Source: Ruoffia sp044336205
Lineage (GTDB): Bacteria > Bacillota > Bacilli > Lactobacillales > Aerococcaceae
NCBI GenBank assembly: GCA_044336205.1
Contig: CP172318.1
Coordinates: forward strand, 2,108,001-2,172,000
Direction: 5' to 3'
Length of the DNA: 64,000 nucleotides
Positions 17,909 through 27,043 of this stretch are shown here, one piece after another; position 1 is the first letter of the stretch; every line of letters starts with the position of its first letter. The position numbers were made by a program, and so were the translations under genes. The notes beneath the pieces are model-generated. The model was given only the letters and a program-made list of their open reading frames with translations. It ran no database searches and was not told the origin of the DNA.

Positions 17909-18790
17909 TTAGTCATTTTTATCAATGCTGTGATAAGCATTATATACTTCTTGTTTCTTTACTTGCCGAATCTTAGCCACTTCTTTAATCGCTTCTTTAG
18001 CCCGAAGTCCTCTTGAGACCATAACCATCTCTACATGTTCTTTATAGGGTAGTAATTCGATCTCTTCTAATTGCTGATTAATCAGTTGACCACCACTAAT
18101 AAGTAGCACAACTTCCCCTTTAAGGTCTCGGTGGTTCAAATGCTCAACAAGCTGCCCTGCTTCACCACGTATATATTCTTCATAACGTTTAGTTAATTCA
18201 CGTCCGATAACTACTGGTACAGTTGCTCCGAGCTGTTGGTCAATTTGTTTTATTGCTTGCTTAATCCGATGAGGTGATTCATAAAAAATCGCTGTTTCTT
18301 GACGGAGACCAACTTGTTCAAGTAACTTACTTTGTTCAGTTCGTGATCTAGGAAAGAAACCATAGTAAGTAAATTGCTCACTAGGTAAGCCTGAGGCGAC
18401 CAATGCGGTTAAGGCTGCATTCGCACCTGGTAAAGCTACAACACTTATCTCTTCAGCTAGAGCGGCTTGAACAAGCGGTTGACCTGGATCATTAATCAGT
18501 GGCATACCAGCATCACTTACAAGCGCTATTGTCTTTCCTTCAACTAACTGTTCAACCCAAGCAGTTACTTCTATTGACTTGGAATGTTCATGAAAGCTTT
18601 TGAGATTAGCATGAATATCGAAGTGGTTGAGTAAATGTCGGGTATTGCGAGTATCTTCTGCAAGTACAATGTCTGCTTCTTTTAGTACACTTAGCGCTCT
18701 AAAGGTCATATCCTCTAAATTACCTATAGGAGTAGGAACAAGATAAAGAACACCTGTCTCAGACTGTCGAAAGCTATGTTGTTGAATCAT
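17909..18790 (-). CDS. rsmI: 16S rRNA 2'-O-ribose C1402 methyltransferase
   Basis: SAM-dependent tetrapyrrole-methylase-fold enzyme that methylates the ribose of C1402 in the decoding centre. Motifs: LYLVPTPIGNLEDMTFRALS, IVLAEDTRNTRHLLNHF, ALVSDAGMPLINDPGQPLV and VVALPGANAALTALVASGLP. Full length at 293 residues. Its start overlaps the preceding GIY-YIG gene by 17 bases in the yabA-trmN6-giy-rsmI operon, an order shared with Bacillus. Confidence 0.95.
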   Translation of the reverse strand: MIQQHSFRQSETGVLYLVPTPIGNLEDMTFRALSVLKEADIVLAEDTRNTRHLLNHFDIHANLKSFHEHSKSIEVTAWVEQLVEGKTIALVSDAGMPLINDPGQPLVQAALAEEISVVALPGANAALTALVASGLPSEQFTYYGFFPRSRTEQSKLLEQVGLRQETAIFYESPHRIKQAIKQIDQQLGATVPVVIGRELTKRYEEYIRGEAGQLVEHLNHRDLKGEVVLLISGGQLINQQLEEIELLPYKEHVEMVMVSRGLRAKEAIKEVAKIRQVKKQEVYNAYHSIDKND

Positions 18791-19130
18791 GTCTATACTC
18801 CTCCTCTTGTAAAGCCTCGTCTACTCTGTTCACAATAACAATATGATGGCTTTGAATATTAGATTGGCCATTCTTTTTCAGATAGGCCTCTTTAGCTGGA
18901 CGACTTAATCGTTTAAACTTAGCTTCTTGACTCATAGCCAGTGATTTTGAATTAAAGCATTCTGCATAGATCATTCTAAGAGGTTGCCTGCTTTTTACTC
19001 GAGTATATTTTGCGCCTTTACCTTCATTATGGGTTTTCAATCGTTTAGCTAAATCTACGGTGTACCCCCCATATAGAGTATTATCTTGGCAATAAAGGAC
19101 ATAAAAATAATGAGCTTTATTTCTAACCAT
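18774..19130 (-). CDS. GIY-YIG nuclease-domain protein (YazA/UPF0213 type)
   Basis: A 118-residue protein that is mostly one GIY-YIG domain: YFYVLYCQDNTLYGGYTVDL, then the Arg in AKRLKTHNEGKGAKYTR and the Glu-containing AECFNSKSLAMSQEAKFKRL. Members of this family in the same rsmI-trmN6 context have no established function. Overlaps both neighbours by a few bases, so translation is coupled. Confidence 0.9.
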   Translation of the reverse strand: MVRNKAHYFYVLYCQDNTLYGGYTVDLAKRLKTHNEGKGAKYTRVKSRQPLRMIYAECFNSKSLAMSQEAKFKRLSRPAKEAYLKKNGQSNIQSHHIVIVNRVDEALQEEEYRHDSTT

Positions 19131-19881
19131 TGTAAATTTCCTTTAATGCATCTGTATACTCACCATTAGCTTCATGAACAATAATCGGTGTCTCGACTTT
19201 AACTCCATGACGCCCTCCACGATAGATTGCTTCAATTAACACACCATTGGCGTCCAAATGAGCTTTCGGATGAATAAACTGCAGGCGGTTCACTGAAAAT
19301 TGATATGATAATAAAGTCTCAAATAGATCGTCCAAACGATTAGGTCGATGAACGATAAATAATTTTCCTTTTTGGCGCATAATTTGGCTCGCTTTTTTAA
19401 CCCATTGGTCTAAGGTGAGCGTCAATTCATGACGAGCGACAGCATGACTCGTTAATTGATGGGTCGCATCGGTATCATCAATTAAGAAATAAGGAGGGTT
19501 GCAAGAGATAATATCGTATAACTTACCTGGAGCATAAGGAATATCATTAATATCCCCTTGCATAAAGTGAATTTGTTGGTCTTTTTGATTTAATTTAGCA
19601 CTGCGTATGGCCATATCCACTAATGGCTCTTGTAACTCAATACCCTCTAATTCAGCTTGAGTCCTATGAGATAACAGTAGCGGAATAACTCCGTTCCCTG
19701 AACAAAAATCAATATATCTATAATTAGGTCGTTTAGGTAGTTTGATGAAATTTGCCAATAGCAAGGCATCAATTGACAAAGTAAAGTAATCTGGACTCTG
19801 GATAATACCTACTTTGCCATCTAAAAATGAATCAACTCGTTCGTTTGAATGAACGAGTTGTGATGAGTCCAACATTGTCAT
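19123..19881 (-). CDS. tRNA1(Val) adenine-37 N6-methyltransferase-like protein
   Basis: SAM-dependent methyltransferase of the YfiC/TrmN6 type, called YabB in Bacillus. The 252 residues include IDALLLANFI at about residue 38, the SAM loop YIDFCSGNGVIPLLLS, an acidic GIELQEPLVDMA and the adenine-methylase motif ISCNPPYF. Second gene of the yabA operon, overlapping the GIY-YIG gene. Confidence 0.88.
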   Translation of the reverse strand: MTMLDSSQLVHSNERVDSFLDGKVGIIQSPDYFTLSIDALLLANFIKLPKRPNYRYIDFCSGNGVIPLLLSHRTQAELEGIELQEPLVDMAIRSAKLNQKDQQIHFMQGDINDIPYAPGKLYDIISCNPPYFLIDDTDATHQLTSHAVARHELTLTLDQWVKKASQIMRQKGKLFIVHRPNRLDDLFETLLSYQFSVNRLQFIHPKAHLDANGVLIEAIYRGGRHGVKVETPIIVHEANGEYTDALKEIYNG

Positions 19882-19909
19882 AAATGAACGTGTCTCCTTT
19901 TGTTTATAT

Positions 19910-20272
19910 TTATGATTGTTTTTCTAACCGCTTTAGTACTTCTTGGCAGAACAAGCATTGTTCTTGAGGAGAGCGACGTGAACCAAAAAACTCATGGCAT
20001 ACATGGATTCCTTCATTATAGAATCCTAACAAACTCTCTCTACCACTACTTGTAGTACTTTCTTCATCATATTGACTTTGCTCAGTGGTTGAATCTTGTT
20101 GTTGATATTGCCTTTGAGCTTTGATTAATAAGCTCCTCAAGTCATTATTACTCATTCGTAGCTTATTATTCTCTTCTACTAAGCCATCAATTACTTCACG
20201 AAGTTGTGCCACCGTATCACTTAATTGAAGCATATGAGTGTCTGCCTGGTCTAAAATTTCTAAGTAATTCAT
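19910..20272 (-). CDS. yabA: Replication initiation control protein YabA
   Basis: Negative regulator that bridges DnaA and DnaN and limits re-initiation. The 120 residues contain an N-terminal coiled coil (LRVEVID-type leucine heptads through residue 60), a Ser/Thr/Gln-rich linker, and a C-terminal zinc-binding region HVCHEFFG then CLFCQEVL. The start at 20270-20272 has TTGGAG upstream; a GTG seven codons earlier has poor spacing. A cluster of DnaA boxes lies 6 kb away in the same block. Confidence 0.9.
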   Translation of the reverse strand: MNYLEILDQADTHMLQLSDTVAQLREVIDGLVEENNKLRMSNNDLRSLLIKAQRQYQQQDSTTEQSQYDEESTTSSGRESLLGFYNEGIHVCHEFFGSRRSPQEQCLFCQEVLKRLEKQS

Positions 20273-20319
20273 TTTATTCTCCAATTCTGGCACACCTTTC
20301 TATATTATTTATTAACTTC

Positions 20320-21282
20320 TTACTCTTCACTCGCTAAGATAGCCAATCGTTCGAATGCAAGTTGTGGTGATACATTGGCTAATAGACGTTGTTTGGTTTC
20401 GATGAATAAATTATTCAACTTCAATGCGTGTGACAAGCTTGGTTGTTTGGCTTTAATCACTTCTTTTAAGAAGTAGGCCTGAATCATATCCTCTTCTTCT
20501 GCATGAGTTAAGATTCGAATTAAACCATGATTAAGTAATAGAAGATAATCCAAGCCATCTATAGTTTGTTGCACACTCAAATACGCTTTAAGTTGTGTTT
20601 GAACTAAAACAAATGCATAAATATTAGCATGGACTAAAGTTGAATAAAAACTATTCATAGCCTTAAACCATTGATTCACATCTTCTTCATTATAATCGGT
20701 AAGTATTCTTGCGACTGATTCTTGTGATAAGTGCATAAAAATCTTCGTATGCAAGACACTGATATCTTTGTCTGCCAAAGAAGCCTTAAAATCTTCTGAA
20801 CTGATTTTAGGGAAGTGGATTTTCTGGACTCTGGACTGAATCGTAGGAAGCAAATTCGATGCAGATTGTGTATACAATATTAAATACACATTATCAACAG
20901 GTTCCTCCAAAAACATTAAGAGAGCATTAGCACTTGAGGGATTCATCAATTCTGCTTGCTCAATCACCGCAAGTTTAAATGAACTCTCAATGGGACTCGT
21001 TGATAACCATTCTTTCAATTCACGAACCTGTCCGACACGAATAGATTGTCCTTCGGGACTTACATGGATGACATCAGCTAACTGACCTTCCTCTGCCTTA
21101 TGACAGTGTGAACAGACACCACAAGGTTCCCCGGTTTCATTTGGTGTCAAACACCCTAGAGCTTTAATTATTTCAGTCGTGATTCGTTGTTTGTGTTCTA
21201 GGTCACTTCCGGTAAAGCAATAGCCATGAACTAATCTTTGTTCATGAATTAATTCATAGAAATAAGTCTTAAGATCATTCAT
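20320..21282 (-). CDS. holB: DNA polymerase III delta' subunit
   Basis: Clamp-loader subunit. The 320 residues show GYCFTGSDLEHKQRITTEII in place of a strict Walker A, a zinc module CGVCSHC, LKEWLSTSPIESSFKLAVIE, the NALLMFLEEP motif and the sensor-like PTIQSRVQKIHFP. The lack of a functional P-loop is normal for delta'. Preceded by GAGGGG; part of the dnaX-to-yabA operon. Confidence 0.93.
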   Translation of the reverse strand: MNDLKTYFYELIHEQRLVHGYCFTGSDLEHKQRITTEIIKALGCLTPNETGEPCGVCSHCHKAEEGQLADVIHVSPEGQSIRVGQVRELKEWLSTSPIESSFKLAVIEQAELMNPSSANALLMFLEEPVDNVYLILYTQSASNLLPTIQSRVQKIHFPKISSEDFKASLADKDISVLHTKIFMHLSQESVARILTDYNEEDVNQWFKAMNSFYSTLVHANIYAFVLVQTQLKAYLSVQQTIDGLDYLLLLNHGLIRILTHAEEEDMIQAYFLKEVIKAKQPSLSHALKLNNLFIETKQRLLANVSPQLAFERLAILASEE

Positions 21283-21296
21283 TCAAAACCCCTCAA

Positions 21297-21626
21297 TTAG
21301 AAACGATAGAAACTATCAATCGGTAAGACGAAAACAATCGCCCCACCTACTTCAACCTTTACCGGGAAAGAGTTAGACAACTCTAGATTCATATCTAAAT
21401 TAGCTGGATAAGCAACTACTTGCTCTCTTTGTTGAGAGCACTCTTTGATAATATCTAACACATCGTCAACATTATCATCTTCGACCCCGACAATGAAAGT
21501 TGTATTCCCACTCTTTAGAAAACCACCCGTACTACTTAGTTTTGTTGCTTGGATATTAGCTTCTAAAAACGCATTTCCCAATACAGCTTCATCTTGATTT
21601 TGAACAATTGCTACAACTAATTTCAC
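21297..21626 (-). CDS. darA: Cyclic di-AMP receptor DarA (PII-like)
   Basis: A 109-residue PII-like trimeric protein (YaaQ/PstA). KLVVAIVQNQDEAVLGNAFL, KLSSTGGFLKSGNTTFIVGV and the C-terminal GGAIVFVLPIDSFYRF match the c-di-AMP binding family. The gene is conserved between tmk and holB in Firmicutes; its downstream partner is not known from this sequence. Confidence 0.92.
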   Translation of the reverse strand: MKLVVAIVQNQDEAVLGNAFLEANIQATKLSSTGGFLKSGNTTFIVGVEDDNVDDVLDIIKECSQQREQVVAYPANLDMNLELSNSFPVKVEVGGAIVFVLPIDSFYRF

Positions 21627-21638
21627 GATATTCCTCTC

Positions 21639-22283
21639 CTATTCTATAATTTCTTTCTCTTTTAATATAGACAAACACTCCTTAGAAACATCTTCAACGG
21701 ATTGATTCCCATCGACAAGTACGACACGTTCATTATGCTCCTCAATCTCTAGAAAGGCATCACGAACTAGCTGATGGAATTCAATACTTTCTTGGTCTAA
21801 ACGATCAAACTGTCGTTGACCCTGTGCTTTGTAAATTCGTTCCAATCCAACTTCAGCAGGCACATCAATGAGTAATGTCATATCTGGCAGATGGTCTTCG
21901 ATACCAAATTGATTAATAGTCCAAATATCTTCAGCGGGAATGCCTCGAGCCACTCCTTGATACGCAATTGAACTATCAATGAAGCGATCTGTGAGCACTA
22001 ACTTTCCAGCTTCTATCGCTGGTAAAATCGTCTCAACCAGATGTTGTCTGCGAGCAGCTGCGAATAATAAAGCTTCAGTCTTAGCATCCATAGCTGTATT
22101 ATCCACATCGAGAATCACTTCTCGAATACGCTCAGCGATTGGACTTCCACCAGGTTCTCTAGTGGCTAAGACATCGTAACCCAAATCAGTCAGTTGTCTG
22201 GTTAATTCCTTGATAAGACTTGACTTTCCTGACCCATCTGGACCTTCAATGGATATAAATTTTCCAACACTTTTCTTTGTCAT
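21639..22283 (-). CDS. tmk: Thymidylate kinase
   Basis: Phosphorylates dTMP to dTDP. The 214 residues include the P-loop FISIEGPDGSGKSSLIKELT, the DR(Y/F/W) motif TDRFIDSSIAYQG and the lid-like RIYKAQGQRQFDRLD. Start ATG after GTTGGAGTG. Same operon as recR, ybaB and dnaX. Confidence 0.95.
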   Translation of the reverse strand: MTKKSVGKFISIEGPDGSGKSSLIKELTRQLTDLGYDVLATREPGGSPIAERIREVILDVDNTAMDAKTEALLFAAARRQHLVETILPAIEAGKLVLTDRFIDSSIAYQGVARGIPAEDIWTINQFGIEDHLPDMTLLIDVPAEVGLERIYKAQGQRQFDRLDQESIEFHQLVRDAFLEIEEHNERVVLVDGNQSVEDVSKECLSILKEKEIIE

Positions 22284-22301
22284 GCTAACACTCCAACTCT
22301 A

Positions 22302-22898
22302 TTATAGTTCTCTTCGTCCTTCGATAGCTCTGAATAAAGTCATCTCATCAGCGTACTCAATATCACTTCCGACGGATAATCCATGTGCTAAACGAGTCAC
22401 CTTGATTCCTGCTGGTTTAATTAGACGAGATAAATACATAGCTGTTGCTTCTCCTTCAGCTGTCGCATTGGTTGCGATAATTACTTCTTGAATCGTCTCA
22501 TCTTCTAAACGTGTAATCAACCTAGGGATATTCAAATCTTCTGGACCTGTTCCTTCCATGGGTGACAATACTCCACCAAGAACATGGTATAACCCTTGGT
22601 ACTCTTGCATTCTCTCCATGGACATGACATCGCGCGTATCCTCAACCACAAGAACTTGACTACGATCACGATGCTCGTCGGAACAGATAATACATGGGTC
22701 AGAGTCAGTAATGTTACCACAAATACTACAATGGACTAAATCACGTTTAGCATTGATTAAGTTTTGCGCAAACTCTAATACATCCGCCTCGTTCATATCT
22801 AGCACATAAAACGCATGCCTTGCGGCTGACTTTGCTCCAATACCTGGTAATTTAGTGAAGGAATTAATCAACTTCGCAATGGGTGCTGGATATTGCAT
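22302..22898 (-). CDS. recR: Recombination mediator protein RecR
   Basis: Helps RecA load in gap repair with RecO and RecF. The 198 residues carry an N-terminal HhH (KLPGIGAKSAARHAFYVL), a zinc finger CSICGNITDSDPCIIC and a Toprim domain (VLVVEDTRDVMSME onward, with EVIIATNATAEGEATAMYL). Full length. Confidence 0.96.
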   Translation of the reverse strand: MQYPAPIAKLINSFTKLPGIGAKSAARHAFYVLDMNEADVLEFAQNLINAKRDLVHCSICGNITDSDPCIICSDEHRDRSQVLVVEDTRDVMSMERMQEYQGLYHVLGGVLSPMEGTGPEDLNIPRLITRLEDETIQEVIIATNATAEGEATAMYLSRLIKPAGIKVTRLAHGLSVGSDIEYADEMTLFRAIEGRREL

Positions 22899-22916
22899 TC
22901 TTTTTCCTACTTTCTA

Positions 22917-23243
22917 TTAGAATGGTAAGTTTAAACCTTGTGTGAATTTCCCTAATCGTTCAGCTGTAGCCTTATCAACTTGACCTAAAGCTTCATTCAT
23001 TGTCGCAATAACTAGATCTTGTAACATATCAATATCTTCTGGGTCGACCAAGGCTTCTTGAATAGTAAGTTCCACGACTTGTTTAGATCCGTTGACCTTT
23101 ACATTCACTAAGTTATTCGTGTCTGTTGCTTCAAAGATAGTAGCTTCAATGGCTTTTTGTTCTTTCTCCATATCTTTTTGCATTTTCTGCATTTTTTGCA
23201 TCATACCTTGCATATTTCCCATGTTACCCATACCTCTTACCAT
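22917..23243 (-). CDS. YbaB/EbfC family nucleoid-associated protein
   Basis: A small DNA-binding protein encoded between dnaX and recR in most bacteria. The 108 residues start with a Gly/Met/Gln/Lys-rich stretch (GNMGNMQGMMQKMQKMQKDM) followed by the conserved VNVKVNGSKQVVELTI and DLVIATMNEALGQVD segments. GAGGAGAG precedes the ATG. Confidence 0.93.
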   Translation of the reverse strand: MVRGMGNMGNMQGMMQKMQKMQKDMEKEQKAIEATIFEATDTNNLVNVKVNGSKQVVELTIQEALVDPEDIDMLQDLVIATMNEALGQVDKATAERLGKFTQGLNLPF

Positions 23244-23337
23244 AATAAATCTCTCCTCTTCTTATAGTATTATCTTATCATATTAATCTTTTTTTTGCGT
23301 CTTTGCCGAATGTAGATAGCTTGAGAATTCCATACTA

Positions 23338-25401
23338 TTAACGGTCGTAATATATATTAATATTCTCTTCACCAAATAACTCAATGGCTTTTTGTACAAT
23401 CTCTGGAGATCCTTCATCTTCTTCAGCTTCTGTCGCATCATTATTCAATGGCGGAAAACTTGGCACCTCATTCTGGCTGATGTCTTGTGTATTGATAGTA
23501 GTTTCTACTTGATCTGCCTCTAATTCATCAGTATGAATGGCCGGTGATTGGTTATCATTTTGATTAGCATCATCTATACTATTTTCAGCTGAATTTTCTA
23601 CTAATTCTTCAGCATCGGCTCGGTCCTCTTCTTGCGGATAATCATCAACATCTTGATGAATTTCCGCTTGGCTTTCTAATGCTTCATCTTGTATCGGAAT
23701 CGGCTGATTGTTGTTATTCTTACGAAGGATGGCATAGTTTTTACGAATATCTGGCCATTCTTTAACTAATACGATGATCATCTTCATTGCTATATTCGCT
23801 TCTTGTTCAATTAATTGGTTGACTGTTTTTAGAAGTAATTGATTATTTTGCACTTCTCCCGCATAAGCTGCATTAGGGAAGCTAATTAATACATATTCTT
23901 CACCTGCTGCCAAAGGATCCGTATCGATAAACTTAGCTCGTTCTTGTGGTGGTAAACCTTCTAAGATTCTCTGCCAGGCACCTTTAATAATACGAATATG
24001 TGTATGTGTTGCTTCATTCAGTACATGGTGTACTTGATTCAAATTCAATTGATAAGCAATATTAGTTCGTCGCGGCCGCTTGCGTGGAATTTTCATTTCT
24101 TCTATTTCTTGAGTCACACCAGTGGTTTCACTTTGAGTTATATTTAGTGTATTAACCGGCTGACCCTCTCTTAATTGATCAATTAATTGTTCTTGTCCTT
24201 TAAGTTGTTGACTTAAAAAAGCCATCTTCTCTTCTAAGTCACGAACTGTATCAATCAGATTATTAATCATTTCACCAGATTGACGACTCTCAACGATTGG
24301 CGGTTGGACTGGATTAACTCCCCCTAACGAATCACTTTGCGCTAATTGAATTGTCATTACTTCTATATATAAGTCCGATTGAGTACTAAATCGCATCTTT
24401 GACTGCGTCTCATTCAAGCTATCAATTAAGCGATAGTAGAAGTTAGCTGGAACTTCTTCTTTAAGTGGCTTAATTTCATTCTCATTCAGTAAGGTCTGGT
24501 TTTTATTCGTATGTAGAGTAATTAGCATATCTCGACTGAATAAGATTAATTCATCAATAAAACGTGCTGCTTGCTTTCCTTTATCAAGTTGTTCCTTCAA
24601 AGTAGTCAGAGCCTCTTCAACTTTTTGCTCATATACTTCGCGGATATAGTGTAAAAAGGCAATCTGGTTCAAACTTCCAGAAACTTCTAAAGCCGTTTCG
24701 ACTGTAATTTCTTTTTGATTATAAGAGATGGCTTGGTCTAGTAGACTGACGGTATCACGCATCCCACCATTGGCTGCACGAGCGATTACTGCTAAAGCTT
24801 CTTCTTCGTAATCAATCTTGTCATGATCAAGAATCTCAACCATTCGCCCTATCAATTCTTGGTCAGTATAAAGTTGAAAGTCAAAACGTTGCGTTCTCGA
24901 AAGAATGGTCGCTGGAATTTTATGCGCTTCAGTGGTCGCCAAGATAAAAACCACTTGCTCTGGTGGCTCTTCTAATGTTTTAAGTAAGGCATTAAAAGCT
25001 GCGGTTGTCAGCATATGGACCTCATCGATAATATAGACCTTATACTTGGCTTGGCTGGCTGCGTATCTAACATTCTCACGTAGATCACGAATCTCATCGA
25101 CCCCATTATTAGAAGCCGCATCAATCTCAACAACATCTCCTAATTGCCCTTCTGTAATTAAGCGACACATTTCACACTCATTGCACGGATTCCCATCTGT
25201 TTGATTCGGACAGTTAATCGCCTTTGCTAATATCTTAGCTGCAGACGTCTTTCCTGTTCCTCGTGGTCCTGTGAATAAGTATGCGTGGTTAATATGGTTG
25301 GATTTAATTGCATTTTTTAATGTTTCTTTAATAACAGTCTGGCCCACCATCTCATCAAAAGTCTGAGGGCGCCATACACGGTAGAGAGCCTGATAACTCA
25401 T
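23338..25401 (-). CDS. dnaX: DNA polymerase III subunits gamma/tau
   Basis: Clamp-loader ATPase. The 687 residues contain Walker A AYLFTGPRGTGKTSAAKILA (about residues 40-60), a four-Cys zinc module (CPNQTDGNPCNECEMC), Walker B VYIIDEVHML and the SRC-type arginine-finger region ATILSRTQRFDFQ. Residues from about 370 form the tau extension with a very acidic tail (residues 590-650). I did not find an obvious slippery site for a gamma frameshift. Confidence 0.95.
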   Translation of the reverse strand: MSYQALYRVWRPQTFDEMVGQTVIKETLKNAIKSNHINHAYLFTGPRGTGKTSAAKILAKAINCPNQTDGNPCNECEMCRLITEGQLGDVVEIDAASNNGVDEIRDLRENVRYAASQAKYKVYIIDEVHMLTTAAFNALLKTLEEPPEQVVFILATTEAHKIPATILSRTQRFDFQLYTDQELIGRMVEILDHDKIDYEEEALAVIARAANGGMRDTVSLLDQAISYNQKEITVETALEVSGSLNQIAFLHYIREVYEQKVEEALTTLKEQLDKGKQAARFIDELILFSRDMLITLHTNKNQTLLNENEIKPLKEEVPANFYYRLIDSLNETQSKMRFSTQSDLYIEVMTIQLAQSDSLGGVNPVQPPIVESRQSGEMINNLIDTVRDLEEKMAFLSQQLKGQEQLIDQLREGQPVNTLNITQSETTGVTQEIEEMKIPRKRPRRTNIAYQLNLNQVHHVLNEATHTHIRIIKGAWQRILEGLPPQERAKFIDTDPLAAGEEYVLISFPNAAYAGEVQNNQLLLKTVNQLIEQEANIAMKMIIVLVKEWPDIRKNYAILRKNNNNQPIPIQDEALESQAEIHQDVDDYPQEEDRADAEELVENSAENSIDDANQNDNQSPAIHTDELEADQVETTINTQDISQNEVPSFPPLNNDATEAEEDEGSPEIVQKAIELFGEENINIYYDR

Positions 25402-25557
25402 TTAATTTCTCCTTCCAGCTGTTTTAATCGTCCTTTCTATTATAAACAAAAATAGCCCTAATGACTATGAGTATTGTCCTCAAAATCATAAAGGCATATT
25501 CAAATGATTGTTTCTGTCAAAGTATTATGTTTTCTTACTTGTAAATTTATATATAAA

Positions 25558-25632
25558 AAAAGGCACATAGCTTCACCACTTATAGCTGCTACCTTCCGGT
25601 CCTGACTCGATTCATGGTTCCACTATTGCCAA
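25558..25632 (-). ncRNA. ffs: Signal recognition particle RNA (small, 4.5S/scRNA type)
   Basis: On the minus strand the domain IV core GTCAGGACCGGAAGGTAGCAGC is present almost unbroken (around 25585-25606), with the GGAA tetraloop and symmetric internal loop that bind Ffh. The flanks can pair: GGCAATAG near the 5' end with CTATGTGCC near the 3' end, followed by TTTTTTT. TATTAT about seven bases upstream could be its -10 box. The RNA is the short form without an Alu domain, as in lactic bacteria, and sits just upstream of dnaX. Confidence 0.93.
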
Positions 25633-25680
25633 CACTTATAATAGCACACCTAAACTATTAACGCAAGGATGTCTTGTCAA

Positions 25681-26265
25681 TTATTTTTTTAATTCTTTGT
25701 CTACTAAGTCTTTCAGAGCAGGTACAACCTCTTCTTCAAACCATGGATTTTTCTTTAACCAAGGACCGTTTAAAGGAGAGGGGTGCACAATAGGAAAATA
25801 CTCAGGAAGATAATCTTTATAATATCTGACTGTTTCTGTAAGATTCTTTTGACGCTTCTTACCTAAATAATGTTTCTGTGCATAACTTCCCACTAATAGA
25901 ATCGTTTTTAGACGTGGTAATTCATCTAATATCTTTGGATGCCATTTAGCACCGAATTCCATGCGTGGTGGAACATCACCCGTCTTAGCTTTACCTGGAT
26001 AATAGAAATCCATTGGCAGTTGAGCAATCTGATCCGATTCGTAAAATTGCTCTCGACTTATACCCATCCAGTCGCGCAATCTATCACCACTTGAATCATT
26101 CCAAAACAATTTTGTTTCCTCGGCTTTCCTTCCTGGGGCCTGACCAATAATAGCAATTGTTGCATTTTTAGGAGCACTAAATAAAGGTTCAACACCACGC
26201 TTTGTATATTCAGCATTCATCGGGTCTTCCATAATCTCCTGAATTATTTTATCTATTGCATTCAT
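25681..26265 (-). CDS. Uracil-DNA glycosylase family protein
   Basis: A 194-residue member of the UDG fold: IAIIGQAPGRKAEETKLFWN supplies the GxAPG water-activating loop and PIVHPSPLNGPW the HPSP DNA-recognition loop. No four-cysteine iron-sulfur site is present, unlike family 4 enzymes. The start at 26263-26265 has AAAGGAG upstream; the longer open frame adds 18 unlikely residues. Probable role: removal of deaminated bases. Confidence 0.85.
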   Translation of the reverse strand: MNAIDKIIQEIMEDPMNAEYTKRGVEPLFSAPKNATIAIIGQAPGRKAEETKLFWNDSSGDRLRDWMGISREQFYESDQIAQLPMDFYYPGKAKTGDVPPRMEFGAKWHPKILDELPRLKTILLVGSYAQKHYLGKKRQKNLTETVRYYKDYLPEYFPIVHPSPLNGPWLKKNPWFEEEVVPALKDLVDKELKK

Positions 26266-26337
26266 AAAAATGACTCCTTTCCACATTTTTATTCTAGTTT
26301 CAATAAAATAACACCACATATCAACAAGAATATATAG

Positions 26338-26455
26338 TTATCAACAGAAATTCTGTGCATAAGTCAGTGGATAAGATCGTTCCTCTATAAAAATTATTAG
26401 TTATAAACAGATGTTCGTCTTTTTATCCCACTTATCCACATCGTCCTGTGGGTAA
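26338..26455. promoter_or_regulatory. Cluster of DnaA boxes between the UDG gene and tadA
   Basis: Within 118 bp there are two perfect TTATNCACA boxes (26354-26362 on the minus strand as TTATGCACA; 26432-26440 on the plus strand as TTATCCACA) and near matches at 26338-26346 (TTATCAACA), 26366-26374 (minus, TTATCCACT), 26401-26409 (TTATAAACA), 26423-26431 (TTATCCCAC) and 26447-26455 (minus, TTACCCACA). The last two good ones overlap the final codons of tadA. Function is inferred; no origin genes are adjacent. Confidence 0.65.
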
Positions 26456-26956
26456 GTTACTTTTTTCTTTTTGTTCCCGTAGATTTTTAAAGAAACCTGT
26501 TAATAATTGGCCACATTCTTCTGCTAATACGCCACGAATTGTTTCGGTTTGGTGATTAAATTGTGGTTTCTCCAATAAATTCATTAGAGTTCCAGCACAA
26601 CCCGCTTTATAGTCAGAAGCTCCATAAACGACACGCTCAACGCGAGAATTAATTAAAGCACCTGCACACATCGGACAAGGTTCAAGTGTCACATACATAG
26701 TCGTTCCTTCAAGTCGCCAGGCATCTAATTCTTTATTCGCTTCTTGAATTACCCTTAACTCCGCATGTCCTAGGGCATCTCGTTCTATCTCTCGTACATT
26801 ATGCCCACGTGCAATAATCCGGCCATCTTTAACTATAATAGCGCCAATAGGGACCTCTGATTTCTCTTGCGCTAATAAGGCTTCTTGAATCGCCTCTTTC
26901 ATCCATCGTTCATGCTCCAACCTAACTACTTCATCTAATTCTACTGCTTCTAACAT
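26432..26956 (-). CDS. tadA: tRNA adenosine-34 deaminase
   Basis: Converts A34 to inosine in tRNA-Arg(ACG). The 174 residues show the zinc deaminase signatures HAELRVIQEAN and LEPCPMCAGALINSRVERVVYGA. Start follows GAGGTGAG. The last codons (about residues 170-174) coincide with DnaA-box sequences. Conserved neighbour of the scRNA and dnaX genes in Firmicutes. Confidence 0.94.
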   Translation of the reverse strand: MLEAVELDEVVRLEHERWMKEAIQEALLAQEKSEVPIGAIIVKDGRIIARGHNVREIERDALGHAELRVIQEANKELDAWRLEGTTMYVTLEPCPMCAGALINSRVERVVYGASDYKAGCAGTLMNLLEKPQFNHQTETIRGVLAEECGQLLTGFFKNLREQKEKSNLPTGRCG

Positions 26957-26967
26957 ATCTCACCTCA

Positions 26968-27027
26968 TAAAAAAATTCCGAGTCTATCATTGATACATCT
27001 AAGTGTACATGATTTACTCAGAATTAT
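26968..27027 (-). terminator. Terminator for the gene at 27044
   Basis: Read on the minus strand, AATTCTGAGT and ACTCGGAATT form the stem, followed directly by TTTTTT. Confidence 0.65.
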
Positions 27028-27043
27028 TAATGATATTGAAAGA

